From assembly GCA_045541475.1 (NCBI GenBank), contig JAZQJI010000025.1, positions 1 through 64,000 on the forward strand: a DNA stretch of 64,000 nt, read 5' to 3'. The stretch's first letter is position 1, and each line of letters opens with the position of its first letter. A program made the position numbers and the translations under genes. The DNA is from RGIG3077 sp045541475 (GTDB taxonomy: Bacteria; Bacillota; Clostridia; Oscillospirales; Ruminococcaceae). Positions 51,278 through 59,220 of the stretch are shown here, in pieces. Under the pieces are notes generated by a model. That model saw nothing but the letters and a program-made list of their open reading frames with translations, made no database searches and was not told the DNA's origin.

Positions 51278-52645
51278 ATGAAAAAGATTATTTCTATAAT
51301 TTTAACTATTGCAATAACAACTGTCTGCTTTTCAGGCTGCTTGGATAAAACAAAGCCTGATGCTGGCAACCCTGTTACACTTACAATGTGGCACGTTTAC
51401 GGCAGTCAGACAAAATCTCCCCTTAATGATGCAATCGATGAATTTAATGATACTGTTGGCAGAGAAAACGGCGTTACGGTAAATGTTGTGTCGGTAACAA
51501 GCTCCTCGGCAATCGACAAGGCTCTTTCCGCTTCGGCAAATGGTGAGCCGGGTGCAGAGGATCTGCCCGACCTGTTTACCGCATATCCGAGAGTGGCGGA
51601 AATTGTGGGAGAAGACAAGCTTCTTTGCTGGAACGACTATTTTTCAGAAGAAGAGCTTTCTGATTTCAGAGATGAATTTATTTCAGAAGGATATTTCGGC
51701 GATAAGCTACTTATGCTCCCTGTAGCAAAATCCTCTGAAGCCCTATTCCTGAACGAAACTCTGTTTGACAGATTCAGTTCAGAAACGGGCGTATCAACCG
51801 ATAAGCTTAAAACCTTTGACGGATTATTTGAAACGGCAAATATCTATTATGATTGGTCGGGCGGTCAGAATTTTACTCAGATAAACGATTTTTTTAACTA
51901 CGCATACATCGGAATGAAAGCCTATGGCGGCGAATTTATCAAAGACGGCAAGCTTAATCTGAATGACGAAGCCTTTGAAAAGGTGTGGTATCCTTTAAGC
52001 AAAGCAGCTATTTACGGCGGAATATGCCTTGATGACGGATATGCCGCTTCACGCTGGAAAACGGTTGAAATCATCTCTAATATAGGCTCAACCGCTGATA
52101 TTCTTTATCAACCTAAAATGGTATTTTATCCTGATAACACCACCGAAAACATTACATCGGTTTCGCTACCGTATCCCACCTTTATCGAGGACAAGCCTTC
52201 TGCAGTCCACAGAGGTGGAGGACTTTTCGCTGTAAAAAGCGATGATGAACGCAAGAATTATGGAGCATACATTTTTGCAAAATGGCTTACCGAAAAAGAA
52301 AATAACCTGAGCTTTGTGACAAGCACAGGCTATCTTCCCGTTACAGATGATGCTTTTACACAGCTTTTTGCAGATACGAGCATTGCTGAAAATGAAAGCT
52401 ACCAAAATCTTTATGATATGATGAACGGTATGATAAACAGCTATGAGCTTTATGCTCTGCCTGTTTATGACAATGCCTCGGATATTCAGAGCGATTTTGA
52501 GCAGAATGTAAAGCTGGTGCTGATATCCGCACATAACCAGTATATTGAACGAACAGCGAACGGAGAGGACAAGGAAGCTGTGCTGAACGATCTTGTCGCT
52601 TCTTCCCTTGAAGAGTTGAAAAAGCTTTGCGACAAGGATATGTGA
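51278..52645 (+). CDS. Extracellular solute-binding lipoprotein (family 1, sugar type), orphan
   Basis: 455 aa. Lipobox (CFSGC) then a family-1 binding protein fold: VTLTMWHVYGSQ, ENGVTVNVVSV, the hinge and FAVKSDDERKNYGAYIFAKWL near the end, typical of carbohydrate-binding components. No permease or ATPase gene for import is adjacent; the next gene, 10 nt downstream, is a membrane-bound LuxR-type regulator. So it may act as an external sensor subunit rather than as part of a transporter. AAAGGGAA precedes the ATG. The codon usage looks richer in G+C than in the housekeeping genes. Confidence 0.82.
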   Translation: MKKIISIILTIAITTVCFSGCLDKTKPDAGNPVTLTMWHVYGSQTKSPLNDAIDEFNDTVGRENGVTVNVVSVTSSSAIDKALSASANGEPGAEDLPDLFTAYPRVAEIVGEDKLLCWNDYFSEEELSDFRDEFISEGYFGDKLLMLPVAKSSEALFLNETLFDRFSSETGVSTDKLKTFDGLFETANIYYDWSGGQNFTQINDFFNYAYIGMKAYGGEFIKDGKLNLNDEAFEKVWYPLSKAAIYGGICLDDGYAASRWKTVEIISNIGSTADILYQPKMVFYPDNTTENITSVSLPYPTFIEDKPSAVHRGGGLFAVKSDDERKNYGAYIFAKWLTEKENNLSFVTSTGYLPVTDDAFTQLFADTSIAENESYQNLYDMMNGMINSYELYALPVYDNASDIQSDFEQNVKLVLISAHNQYIERTANGEDKEAVLNDLVASSLEELKKLCDKDM

Positions 52646-52655
52646 GGTTACAGCT

Positions 52656-54311
52656 ATGAATATACTGAAATACCTTGACATCAAGAGTCTTGTAAAACAG
52701 TTCAAAGAGGAAGGCTTGTCAATGCGGAGAAGATTTACTGTTTACGTTTTTTCCGTAATCTTTCTTTTTCTTGCCGTTATTGTTATTCTGCTTAACCTGT
52801 TTGGTATTCTCAATCCCACTGATAGACAGATAATGAATGACATTAATGCACGACTTTCCGCCTGTTCGTACAGAATAGAGCGTGACTGTGATGAGCTTGC
52901 GGCTTGTGCGATATCCTTTTCGAAACAGCTTTCGAATTCAATCCAGAACTATCTGACTGAGAATAACATCAGCTTTGATGAGCTGGATAATAATCCCGAA
53001 GCTCTCGATGCCTTGCAGAACAGGCTTTATGACTCGGTTTACCTGAATATGCAGGTTGCCCCTGCAAGCGGTGCGTTCTATATTCTTGATACCACAGCAA
53101 ATAATAATTCCGATGCTCCGCTTTACAGTGGGATATATCTGAAATACATTAACCTTTACTCAGAAAACACAGTAAACAACGATTTTTCAATTTACAGAGG
53201 CTCATTCTCCACAGGAAAAAGCAGGGGGATCAATTTCCACAGTGGTTGGAAAAACGAAAGCAGTACCGATTTTTTTGAACACTGCAATGAAACTTTTGCA
53301 AATGGAACGCACTATGTCTTAAGTCCGGTCGCCGCCATCCCTGATACATGGGAAAGAGCAAGATATATTTATGTTCCCATCAAGGATTATAACGACAATA
53401 TTATCGGCGTCTGCGGGTTTGAAATAAACGATCTTCTGTTTCAGCTGTCACATAAAACCGAGGATGGACGCTGGGGCGGCGAAATCTGTGGTTTGCTTGA
53501 TGAGCATAACGGAATTCATTCAGGACAATTCAGCTCAAATCGTTATAATACCGAAAACGATTTGAGCATCAAATACAAAGATGGCTCACAACTTTTTAAT
53601 TTTGGCAACGAAAAATGTGTTGGACTGACAAAAGAAATAGTGCTTGGCAGCGAAGTCTTCAGTGTTGCTGTAATGCTACCCAAAACGCAGTATGAAAGCT
53701 TTTTGCGTAAGGGACAGATAAATATTCTGCTGATTTTTCTGATTGTGGCAATTCTAGCTGCTGTCTGCTGCATTTTTATGAGCAAAAAATATGTTTCGCC
53801 AATTTTAAAAAAGATAGAGCAGGTCAAAACCAAAGAAGATTACGGTGAGCAACTCCGTATCCGTGAAATAGATGACCTTTTTGCTTTTCTTGAAGAAAAG
53901 GATAATTATTACGAGCATCAGCTTGACGACCTTGAAAATGCAAAGAGATTTGCCGAAGAAGAAGCACGCAGGGCAAAAGAAGAATATGAAAAGGCAGCGA
54001 AAAAATACGAGCTTGCCAAAAGTGAAATTGACCGCCTTGCCGAAAAGCACAAAGAGGAAATTATTCCTGAGGAATACAATTATTTCGTGGAAAATCTCGG
54101 TATGCTCACCCCTGCTGAGTATAGGGTTTATGAGCTGTATCTTTCGGGAAAGACAGCAAAGCAGATTGCGAAAATTCTTCACATTACTGAAAATACGCTG
54201 AAATATCATAATAAGAATATTTACAGCAAGCTGGGGATTTCCTCGCGCAAGCAGTTGCTCCGTTTCGCCGCCTTGAAACAACACAGGGACGGTAAAGAGG
54301 ATTGGTCGTGA
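52656..54311 (+). CDS. Membrane-anchored one-component regulator with LuxR-type HTH, 551 aa
   Basis: TM1 at residues ~27-50, an outside sensor domain at ~50-345 (dCache-like by layout: long N-terminal helix, then FYILDTTANNN, and YIYVPIKDYNDNIIGVCGFEI), TM2 at ~352-376, then a coiled coil (~395-475; FAEEEARRAKEEYEKAAKK) and a GerE/LuxR HTH at ~484-545 (LTPAEYRVYELYLSGKTAKQIA, TENTLKYHNKNIYSKL). There is no kinase, receiver or ATPase. Signal thus passes directly from outside to DNA. The gene is coupled to the solute-binding lipoprotein (10-nt gap), its likely partner. A terminator follows. Confidence 0.78.
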   Translation: MNILKYLDIKSLVKQFKEEGLSMRRRFTVYVFSVIFLFLAVIVILLNLFGILNPTDRQIMNDINARLSACSYRIERDCDELAACAISFSKQLSNSIQNYLTENNISFDELDNNPEALDALQNRLYDSVYLNMQVAPASGAFYILDTTANNNSDAPLYSGIYLKYINLYSENTVNNDFSIYRGSFSTGKSRGINFHSGWKNESSTDFFEHCNETFANGTHYVLSPVAAIPDTWERARYIYVPIKDYNDNIIGVCGFEINDLLFQLSHKTEDGRWGGEICGLLDEHNGIHSGQFSSNRYNTENDLSIKYKDGSQLFNFGNEKCVGLTKEIVLGSEVFSVAVMLPKTQYESFLRKGQINILLIFLIVAILAAVCCIFMSKKYVSPILKKIEQVKTKEDYGEQLRIREIDDLFAFLEEKDNYYEHQLDDLENAKRFAEEEARRAKEEYEKAAKKYELAKSEIDRLAEKHKEEIIPEEYNYFVENLGMLTPAEYRVYELYLSGKTAKQIAKILHITENTLKYHNKNIYSKLGISSRKQLLRFAALKQHRDGKEDWS

Positions 54312-54417
54312 TAAATTTCACATACCGAGTTTGATATCTGCGCAGACTCGTTGCGTTATTTCTCACCTGCATATAGTGCTTGGGCTGATAAACTGAACAA
54401 ATCAACATTGCAATTAA

Positions 54418-54444
54418 AAAGCTCCCCAACGGGGAGCTTTGCTG
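54418..54444 (+). terminator. Terminator of the SBP-LuxR gene pair
   Basis: A perfect 10-bp stem (AAAGCTCCCC, 54418-54427, with 54431-54440) and 3-nt loop, followed by GCTGTTTTAT. Its right arm overlaps the start of repeat copy B. Confidence 0.7.
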
Positions 54445-54528
54445 TTTTATATTAACTAAGCTTAAGTAGATTTGCCTTAAAATGCGTTTTATTGAAATAT
54501 ATGAAGCAGTAATTTAAGATATTCGCAA
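54434..54528. repeat. Repeat copy B (short, internally deleted form)
   Basis: The right 50 bp (54479-54528) match copy C (63635-63684) with one difference and copy A with a few. The left ~40 bp (GAGCTTTGCTG ... GATTTGCC) match the left part of copy C (from 63441). The ~150 bp between these parts in C, including the cwlD codons, are missing here, as if deleted between two TTGCC sequences. It lies between the LuxR-type gene and the ABC exporter. Confidence 0.7.
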
Positions 54529-54601
54529 ATTCTGTTTTGCAATTTAATTATATCAATTTAATAGATATCTGTCAACAAAGCCATACAACAGAAAAATACT
54601 A

Positions 54602-55270
54602 TCACTCACCAACAATCAACCCATCGCTAATCTCAATTATCCTATCGCATTGCTGTGCAACACCCATATCGTGAGTGACGATGATAATCGTCTTGCCTTG
54701 CTCGTTGAGTTGTTTGAAAACGCCCATGATTTCATCGGCAGTTTTTGTATCAAGTGCGCCTGTCGGCTCATCAGCAAGGATTACCGACGGCTCGTTAACA
54801 ATCGCTCGTGCTATTGCAACACGCTGTTTCTGTCCGCCCGAAAGCTTGTTCACAGGTTTTTTTGCCATCTCATTCATTCCAACAGATTTGAGTGCATTTA
54901 ATGCCAATTCTTTTCTGTTGGATTTTTTCTTTTTTGCAAATTCCAGAGGAAGCAAAACATTTTCGATAGCTGTAAAGTCATCAACAAGGGCAAAATCCTG
55001 CATAACCATACCGATTTTTTCGTTGCGGATTTGCGCATATTGCTTTTCCGAAAGTTTCTTCACGAGTGTATCGTCAATCGTGTATTCGCCCGATTCATAA
55101 CTATCAATACAAGCTAAAATATGTAAAAGTGTGGACTTTCCCGCACCTGATTTGCCGATGATAGCAACCATCTCGCCGTCAGCTATTTCAAGCGAAACGC
55201 CCTTTAAAGCTTCAAACTCGTTGGCTTTTTTGGGGTTGTAGATTTTGTGTACATCTTTTATGGTGATCAT
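54602..55270 (-). CDS. ABC transporter ATP-binding protein (MacB/LolD type)
   Basis: 222-aa ATPase with Walker A GKSGAGKST (~39-47), signature LSGGQKQRVAIARA (~138) and Walker B ILADEPTGALD. The length and motifs match ATPases that pair with FtsX-like permeases. Such transporters do mechanical work on or export peptides, lipoproteins or bacteriocins. It is the last gene of a minus-strand set with two permeases and a small secreted protein. Confidence 0.88.
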   Translation of the reverse strand: MITIKDVHKIYNPKKANEFEALKGVSLEIADGEMVAIIGKSGAGKSTLLHILACIDSYESGEYTIDDTLVKKLSEKQYAQIRNEKIGMVMQDFALVDDFTAIENVLLPLEFAKKKKSNRKELALNALKSVGMNEMAKKPVNKLSGGQKQRVAIARAIVNEPSVILADEPTGALDTKTADEIMGVFKQLNEQGKTIIIVTHDMGVAQQCDRIIEISDGLIVGE

Positions 55271-55283
55271 GTTTTGCCCTCCC

Positions 55284-56465
55284 TTAATTTGATTTCAAGA
55301 GCTGATTAGGTTCGGATTTCCTCAAAATAGTATTGGTGATAAATATCGATATCGCAAGGTTTAACGCCACAACAATAACCGCCGCTATAATCTGCCAGAA
55401 GCCTAATTCTATCAGATAATTTTTGAGAATGGGTATTTTTGATTTGAAAACAAGGAATATTCCGCACAGAATTATTGATGAAAGCGATATAAACACTGCT
55501 TTTGCCGCTGCGATTTTTCCGCAGTCATGCCAGGTCAATCCGCACACTCTGTATATTGCATAGTTTTTCAGTCTGCGCACGGTTGATACCGAATTTGCGC
55601 TGAACATACTAACAAGCAGCAAAATAGAAATTCCGATAATCACGGGCAAAAGCGAATAAACCTGCTCGTAGATATATGCTTTGCTGTTCTTTTCAATAAT
55701 GTGGTTTTCGAGATTAAACTGTACACCATATCTTCTATAAACTGCAGCGTTTGCCATTGAATCTTCACCACTGATATCATCTTCAAAAACGACAAAACCT
55801 ATACCAAAAGGCATTAGCATACCGCTTGTTTTTTCAGCTTCGCTTCGTGCCATATAAATCTGCGGAATACTGCTCGGTTTACGTTGTTCGCCGTCATATA
55901 CCTCAGAATACACAAAACGGTAATCCTGTAATTCTGTCCCCATTGCGTTATACCGCAAAAGCTTTTCATCATCTTCAAACAGCCCACTGATGCGTATGTA
56001 CGAAGGCTCAACGCCTTCATCCGGTGTGTTGGAAATGATATCTCCAACTTTATAACCTGAATTTACCGGAGCAATTGCCTGTGCGTATTCCTCATCAGGA
56101 GCCGAAATATACATTTTGCCTTCGCAAAGTGTTGGCGAATATCTTTCAAGCAGCTCATCATCATATACAACCGCATCAAAGTCCACAAATCCGCCGCTGA
56201 GCTTATATGACATCTTTACATCTTTAACGCTCAACATTTCGCTTTTTATATCGTCAGACGTACCGGGTCTGATGCTTACAACCATCATAGTGTTGCCTTC
56301 CTGCTCAAAATAATCAGCATAGGGCGCATAGTATTTAAACCTTGATACAACTGATGTAACTATGGCGATTATAATAACAAGCATTATTGCCATTTGTATT
56401 ATTACTGCAAGATTTATCGCAAAATTCTTTTTAAACTCTTTAAATCCGAATTTAAAAATCATCAA
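55284..56465 (-). CDS. FtsX/MacB-like ABC permease (first paralogue)
   Basis: 393 aa. One N-terminal membrane segment (~16-38), a ~230-residue outside domain, and three C-terminal membrane segments (~270-290, ~320-340, ~360-385), the MacB/FtsX layout. The cytoplasmic loop RLKNYAIYRVCGLTWHDC matches the family's loop that meets the ATPase. It overlaps the other permease by 4 nt and precedes the ATPase by 13 nt. The two permeases probably form a heterodimer. Confidence 0.82.
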   Translation of the reverse strand: MMIFKFGFKEFKKNFAINLAVIIQMAIMLVIIIAIVTSVVSRFKYYAPYADYFEQEGNTMMVVSIRPGTSDDIKSEMLSVKDVKMSYKLSGGFVDFDAVVYDDELLERYSPTLCEGKMYISAPDEEYAQAIAPVNSGYKVGDIISNTPDEGVEPSYIRISGLFEDDEKLLRYNAMGTELQDYRFVYSEVYDGEQRKPSSIPQIYMARSEAEKTSGMLMPFGIGFVVFEDDISGEDSMANAAVYRRYGVQFNLENHIIEKNSKAYIYEQVYSLLPVIIGISILLLVSMFSANSVSTVRRLKNYAIYRVCGLTWHDCGKIAAAKAVFISLSSIILCGIFLVFKSKIPILKNYLIELGFWQIIAAVIVVALNLAISIFITNTILRKSEPNQLLKSN

Positions 56466-57643
56466 ATACCACCCGCCTTTACTTCAACAATTGAATGTTT
56501 GCGCACCATTATGCTTGAAAGTATAAACATAGCCAAAGCGCACACAACAACATAAATCGCAAAAACAAGTGCATACAGCTTGAATGAATATGCCGTTGAA
56601 ATAAACGGAAAGACTTTTTCCAGCACGGGCATAAGCAAATAGTGATAAAATGCTGCACTTAAAGCATACATCGGAACGGTGAGTAACATACTCTCAGCAA
56701 GATACATTGCAACTGCCCTTGATTTTGTACAACCGCAAAGCATAAACACAGCCAAGGTTTTTCTGCGCTTTAATAATATGTAATGATACAAAATAACAAT
56801 ATTTACAGCCGCCACAATTGCAATCATCACAGCAACCATAATAATTGTATCGTAAAGCCAATAATCTTCTTGGTAAAATGGCTCAATGGGGTCAAGCACC
56901 ATTTTGTCACCGAATTTTGCTTTAAATGTGTCAACAATTTCGTTGTATTGCGCTGAGGATGGAGGAATATAGAAATCGAAATACACCATTTCCACCTCAA
57001 CATCAGGTTCAATTGCGGGGAAGGGTACATCATTACTTGCGCCATCCATAATTAATACTGGTTCGTATGCAATTCCCTCGTAATACCATTTGCCGTCCTC
57101 ATTAAGTTCGTTTTTTACTGCTCTTACAATTTTATCCCCCGAATTATACATTTCTTCGGTAAAAAATGTTCCTTCCATTTCTATATTACCCATTTTCAAA
57201 TTTTCATGTGAAGCATAATTTGGAATATATCTTCCATTTTGATAACGGAAACGTGAGTAAACATCTTTCTCAAATTCTTTTCCGGCGGATATGGATATTG
57301 AATTCTCTTTTTTGGGAACATAACGAACAACTATCAGTTCGAGAGCATCATAGGTTGTTTCGTTGAAAGCAGTAACACATTCTTCAACTTCTCCTTTAGT
57401 TATACCACCAAAATACTCCACATTGATAGTCTGACCTAATTCATCTTTGTCTGAGGTATAAAAATATATATGAAATTCGCTCTGCGTTCTGTCAAATTCT
57501 AATTTTTCTAATTTAAAATTTTGATATACACCAAAGGAAAACAACATAATTATTGAAGATCCCACAACACATAAAACCATTAAAACAAAAAACAGGGTTT
57601 GGTTTTTTGCAAAGTCACGAATATTTTTAATTATGTGTTTCAT
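56462..57643 (-). CDS. FtsX/MacB-like ABC permease (second paralogue)
   Basis: 393 aa, same length as its neighbour. One N-terminal membrane segment (~15-40), an outside domain (~45-260) and three C-terminal segments, with the family loop LKRRKTLAVFMLCGCTKSRA before the second-last segment. It overlaps the downstream permease by 4 nt. The outside domain shares little visible sequence with the other permease. It follows the small secreted protein gene, separated by a strong hairpin. Confidence 0.82.
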   Translation of the reverse strand: MKHIIKNIRDFAKNQTLFFVLMVLCVVGSSIIMLFSFGVYQNFKLEKLEFDRTQSEFHIYFYTSDKDELGQTINVEYFGGITKGEVEECVTAFNETTYDALELIVVRYVPKKENSISISAGKEFEKDVYSRFRYQNGRYIPNYASHENLKMGNIEMEGTFFTEEMYNSGDKIVRAVKNELNEDGKWYYEGIAYEPVLIMDGASNDVPFPAIEPDVEVEMVYFDFYIPPSSAQYNEIVDTFKAKFGDKMVLDPIEPFYQEDYWLYDTIIMVAVMIAIVAAVNIVILYHYILLKRRKTLAVFMLCGCTKSRAVAMYLAESMLLTVPMYALSAAFYHYLLMPVLEKVFPFISTAYSFKLYALVFAIYVVVCALAMFILSSIMVRKHSIVEVKAGGI

Positions 57644-57681
57644 AAAAGATCATTCTCCTTTACTTGATATTTTAAAAGGGT

Positions 57682-57709
57682 GAGCAACAGCCCAAATGGG
57701 CTGTTGCTC
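57682..57709 (-). terminator. Strong hairpin between secreted-protein gene and ABC genes
   Basis: A perfect 12-bp GC-containing stem (GAGCAACAGCCC at 57682-57693 with 57698-57709, 4-nt loop). On the minus strand it is followed by ACCCTTTTAA, a weak T-tract. It is likely a partial terminator, giving much more transcript for the secreted protein than for the exporter. Confidence 0.6.
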
Positions 57710-57721
57710 TCAGAATCACAT

Positions 57722-58219
57722 TTATCCGATTGTTTCTCTGAAATCTATTTCTTCAACAATTCCTGCATATTGGCTTGTGCCGCCTGCAATGTATGTGTCA
57801 TATTCCAAAGTGTATTTCGTTGGCAATGTACCTGTGTAGTTTGAAGAAGCCGTACGCGCATTGTGATTAACCGTATCGCCTGAGTTGTATTGCGAAGCAG
57901 AGTAGATATAACCATCGTTCTCTTCGTCATATAACATAGTAGAAGCACTCATATACTTTGTTCCACCCGAATTGTTGATAGCAGTAGCTACCCAAACAGG
58001 CGTACTATTAGCACCGCTTGTGTGTGTAAAGGTTGCTGACATCTGCGAAGCAGTATATGACGCATTGTTGCCCGCAATCGAAGTATCGCTTGTACCAGTA
58101 TACGTGGTTTTATTGCCGCTTGTTGTGGTTTTCCAGTTAATTGCAGCAGATGCAGTCAAACCGCCTACTGCCAGTGTTGTTACAGCGATGATAGCTGCCA
58201 AAGTTCTTTTAAGTTTCAT
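57722..58219 (-). CDS. Small secreted protein, candidate bacteriocin or exporter substrate
   Basis: 165 aa. A clear signal peptide (LAAIIAVTTLAVGGLTASA, cut near residue 28) is followed by a ~137-residue mature part rich in Thr, Ser, Asn, Ala and Tyr, with almost no Cys or Lys clusters; it looks like an all-beta protein. I recognise no family. The layout of a small secreted protein plus an ATPase and two FtsX-type proteins resembles lactococcin-972-type loci, but the sequence does not match lactococcin 972. ATG 58219 is used because the signal peptide starts there and GGAG is upstream; a longer frame starting at 58252 is less likely. Confidence 0.65.
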   Translation of the reverse strand: MKLKRTLAAIIAVTTLAVGGLTASAAINWKTTTSGNKTTYTGTSDTSIAGNNASYTASQMSATFTHTSGANSTPVWVATAINNSGGTKYMSASTMLYDEENDGYIYSASQYNSGDTVNHNARTASSNYTGTLPTKYTLEYDTYIAGGTSQYAGIVEEIDFRETIG

Positions 58220-58392
58220 ATTAATTATACTCCATTTCTGTTGCAAATGCAACGTTAATTTTTTCGTTCTTAAAAATCGGTTTTAAAACTCAACTGTACA
58301 TTGGACTCACCTCCATTGTTTTTGCCTTCTATTATACTAATTAACTGAAAATACCAAAAATGATTAAAAAATTTGAAAATTTCTAATTTTTT

Positions 58393-58607
58393 CTACCTTT
58401 TGCACAAATATACTATAGCCGATTTGTTGATATTCCACAACGCTTGATATTCTTTTAGTTCTTGCTTAATTATCCTACTTGCTTTACGAAGTCTATTCTT
58501 AACAGTACTTTCCAACATATTAAGCATATCTGCGATTTTCGATGCTTTTATATCGTATTTACATTTTAATATAACAACAAAACACATTCTTCATCAAGCT
58601 GACTCAT
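58393..58607 (-). pseudogene. Sigma-factor region 4 remnant, frameshifted
   Basis: Two adjacent frames together give a sigma-70/ECF region 4: MSQLDEECVLLLY in one frame, then KYDIKASKIADMLNMLESTVKNRL... shifted by one base, ending RKASRIIKQELKEY. A one-base change near 58568 would rejoin them. Region 2 is missing. The ATG at 58607 overlaps the stop (ATGA) of another open minus-strand stretch (58604-58789) that has no normal start codon and no family I recognise (it contains NSAAVRFTIPASKFFGKYV). I read this as the decayed end of a sigma-regulated unit. Confidence 0.5.
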
Positions 58608-58793
58608 ACTTTATGAATGTTTTTGATATCTGCCAACACAGCCACGTTGATATTTTCAATATTGATACAACGTTTATCGGGTGTAAGAAGAACATATTTT
58701 CCGAAAAACTTTGAGGCAGGAATTGTGAAACGAACTGCGGCGGAGTTATCTACAGCGGTATGTTCCGCAGTAGAAATAATATTCCAAAACTAC

Positions 58794-58822
58794 TTGATTT
58801 ATATCAAAAAGTAGTGTATAAT
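58794..58822 (+). promoter_or_regulatory. Promoter of the thiamine operon
   Basis: TTGATT (58794-58799), a 17-bp spacer and TATAAT (58817-58822). It drives the riboswitch leader that begins about 15 nt later. Confidence 0.75.
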
Positions 58823-58840
58823 AAAAGTACAATTTAACAG

Positions 58841-58922
58841 ACGGGAGCTTGTGATACAGGCTGAGAGGAAGGTTTTACCTTCGACCGATAACCTGATTTG
58901 GATAATGCCAACGTAGGGACGA
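58841..58922 (+). ncRNA. TPP riboswitch (THI element)
   Basis: Conserved THI-box segments are present in order: GGGAGC, the CTGAGA loop sequence, a variable stem (GGAAGG...CCTTC), then CCTGATTTGG, ATAATGCCAACG and the closing TAGGGA. The leader binds thiamine diphosphate and controls the thi operon through the terminator at 58971. Confidence 0.95.
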
Positions 58923-58970
58923 CTGTAAAGCGCTGACGCTTGCACGTCGGTGCATTTTTATATGCATTTA

Positions 58971-59010
58971 AAGGAAGCTATCAAAATCGGTAGCTTCCTT
59001 TTTTTGTTTT
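58971..59010 (+). terminator. Riboswitch-controlled intrinsic terminator
   Basis: A perfect 10-bp stem (AAGGAAGCTA at 58971-58980 with 58991-59000) and 10-nt loop, followed by a run of T. It lies between the TPP aptamer and thiS, as expected for a switch that ends transcription when thiamine diphosphate is plentiful. A GC-rich stretch around 58929-58953 may form part of the antiterminator. Confidence 0.85.
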
Positions 59011-59024
59011 CAGGAGGTGGGAAA

Positions 59025-59219
59025 ATGGTAAAAATCAATGGCGAAGAAAAGAAAGTGCTGGGTAAAACGGTAGCTGAATATCTGTTATCAAATGGCTACG
59101 ATATAAAGCGTGTCGCAGTTGAACTGAATGGCGAAATTCTGCCGAAAGCACAGTATGAATGCACATCTTTAAAGGATGGCGACAGCGTTGAGGTTGTAAG
59201 CTTTGTGGGAGGTGGCTGA
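59025..59219 (+). CDS. thiS: Sulfur carrier protein ThiS
   Basis: 64-aa ubiquitin-like protein ending in Gly-Gly-Gly; the C-terminal Gly is adenylated by ThiF and then carries sulfur as a thiocarboxylate for thiazole synthesis. ATG 59025 follows AGGAGGTGG and the riboswitch terminator; a longer frame would run through the terminator. It starts the thiSFGHED operon. Confidence 0.92.
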   Translation: MVKINGEEKKVLGKTVAEYLLSNGYDIKRVAVELNGEILPKAQYECTSLKDGDSVEVVSFVGGG

Positions 59220-59220
59220 T

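Noticed and set aside
51013..51369. Minus-strand frame of 118 codons with hydrophobic stretches
   Set aside because: It overlaps the start of the solute-binding protein and the divergent control region; the hydrophobic part is the reverse complement of the A/T-rich signal-peptide codons.
57722..58219. Lactococcin 972 itself
   Set aside because: The gene layout is similar, but the mature sequence lacks the Trp/Tyr/His pattern of lactococcin 972 that I know. Only the layout is used as an argument.
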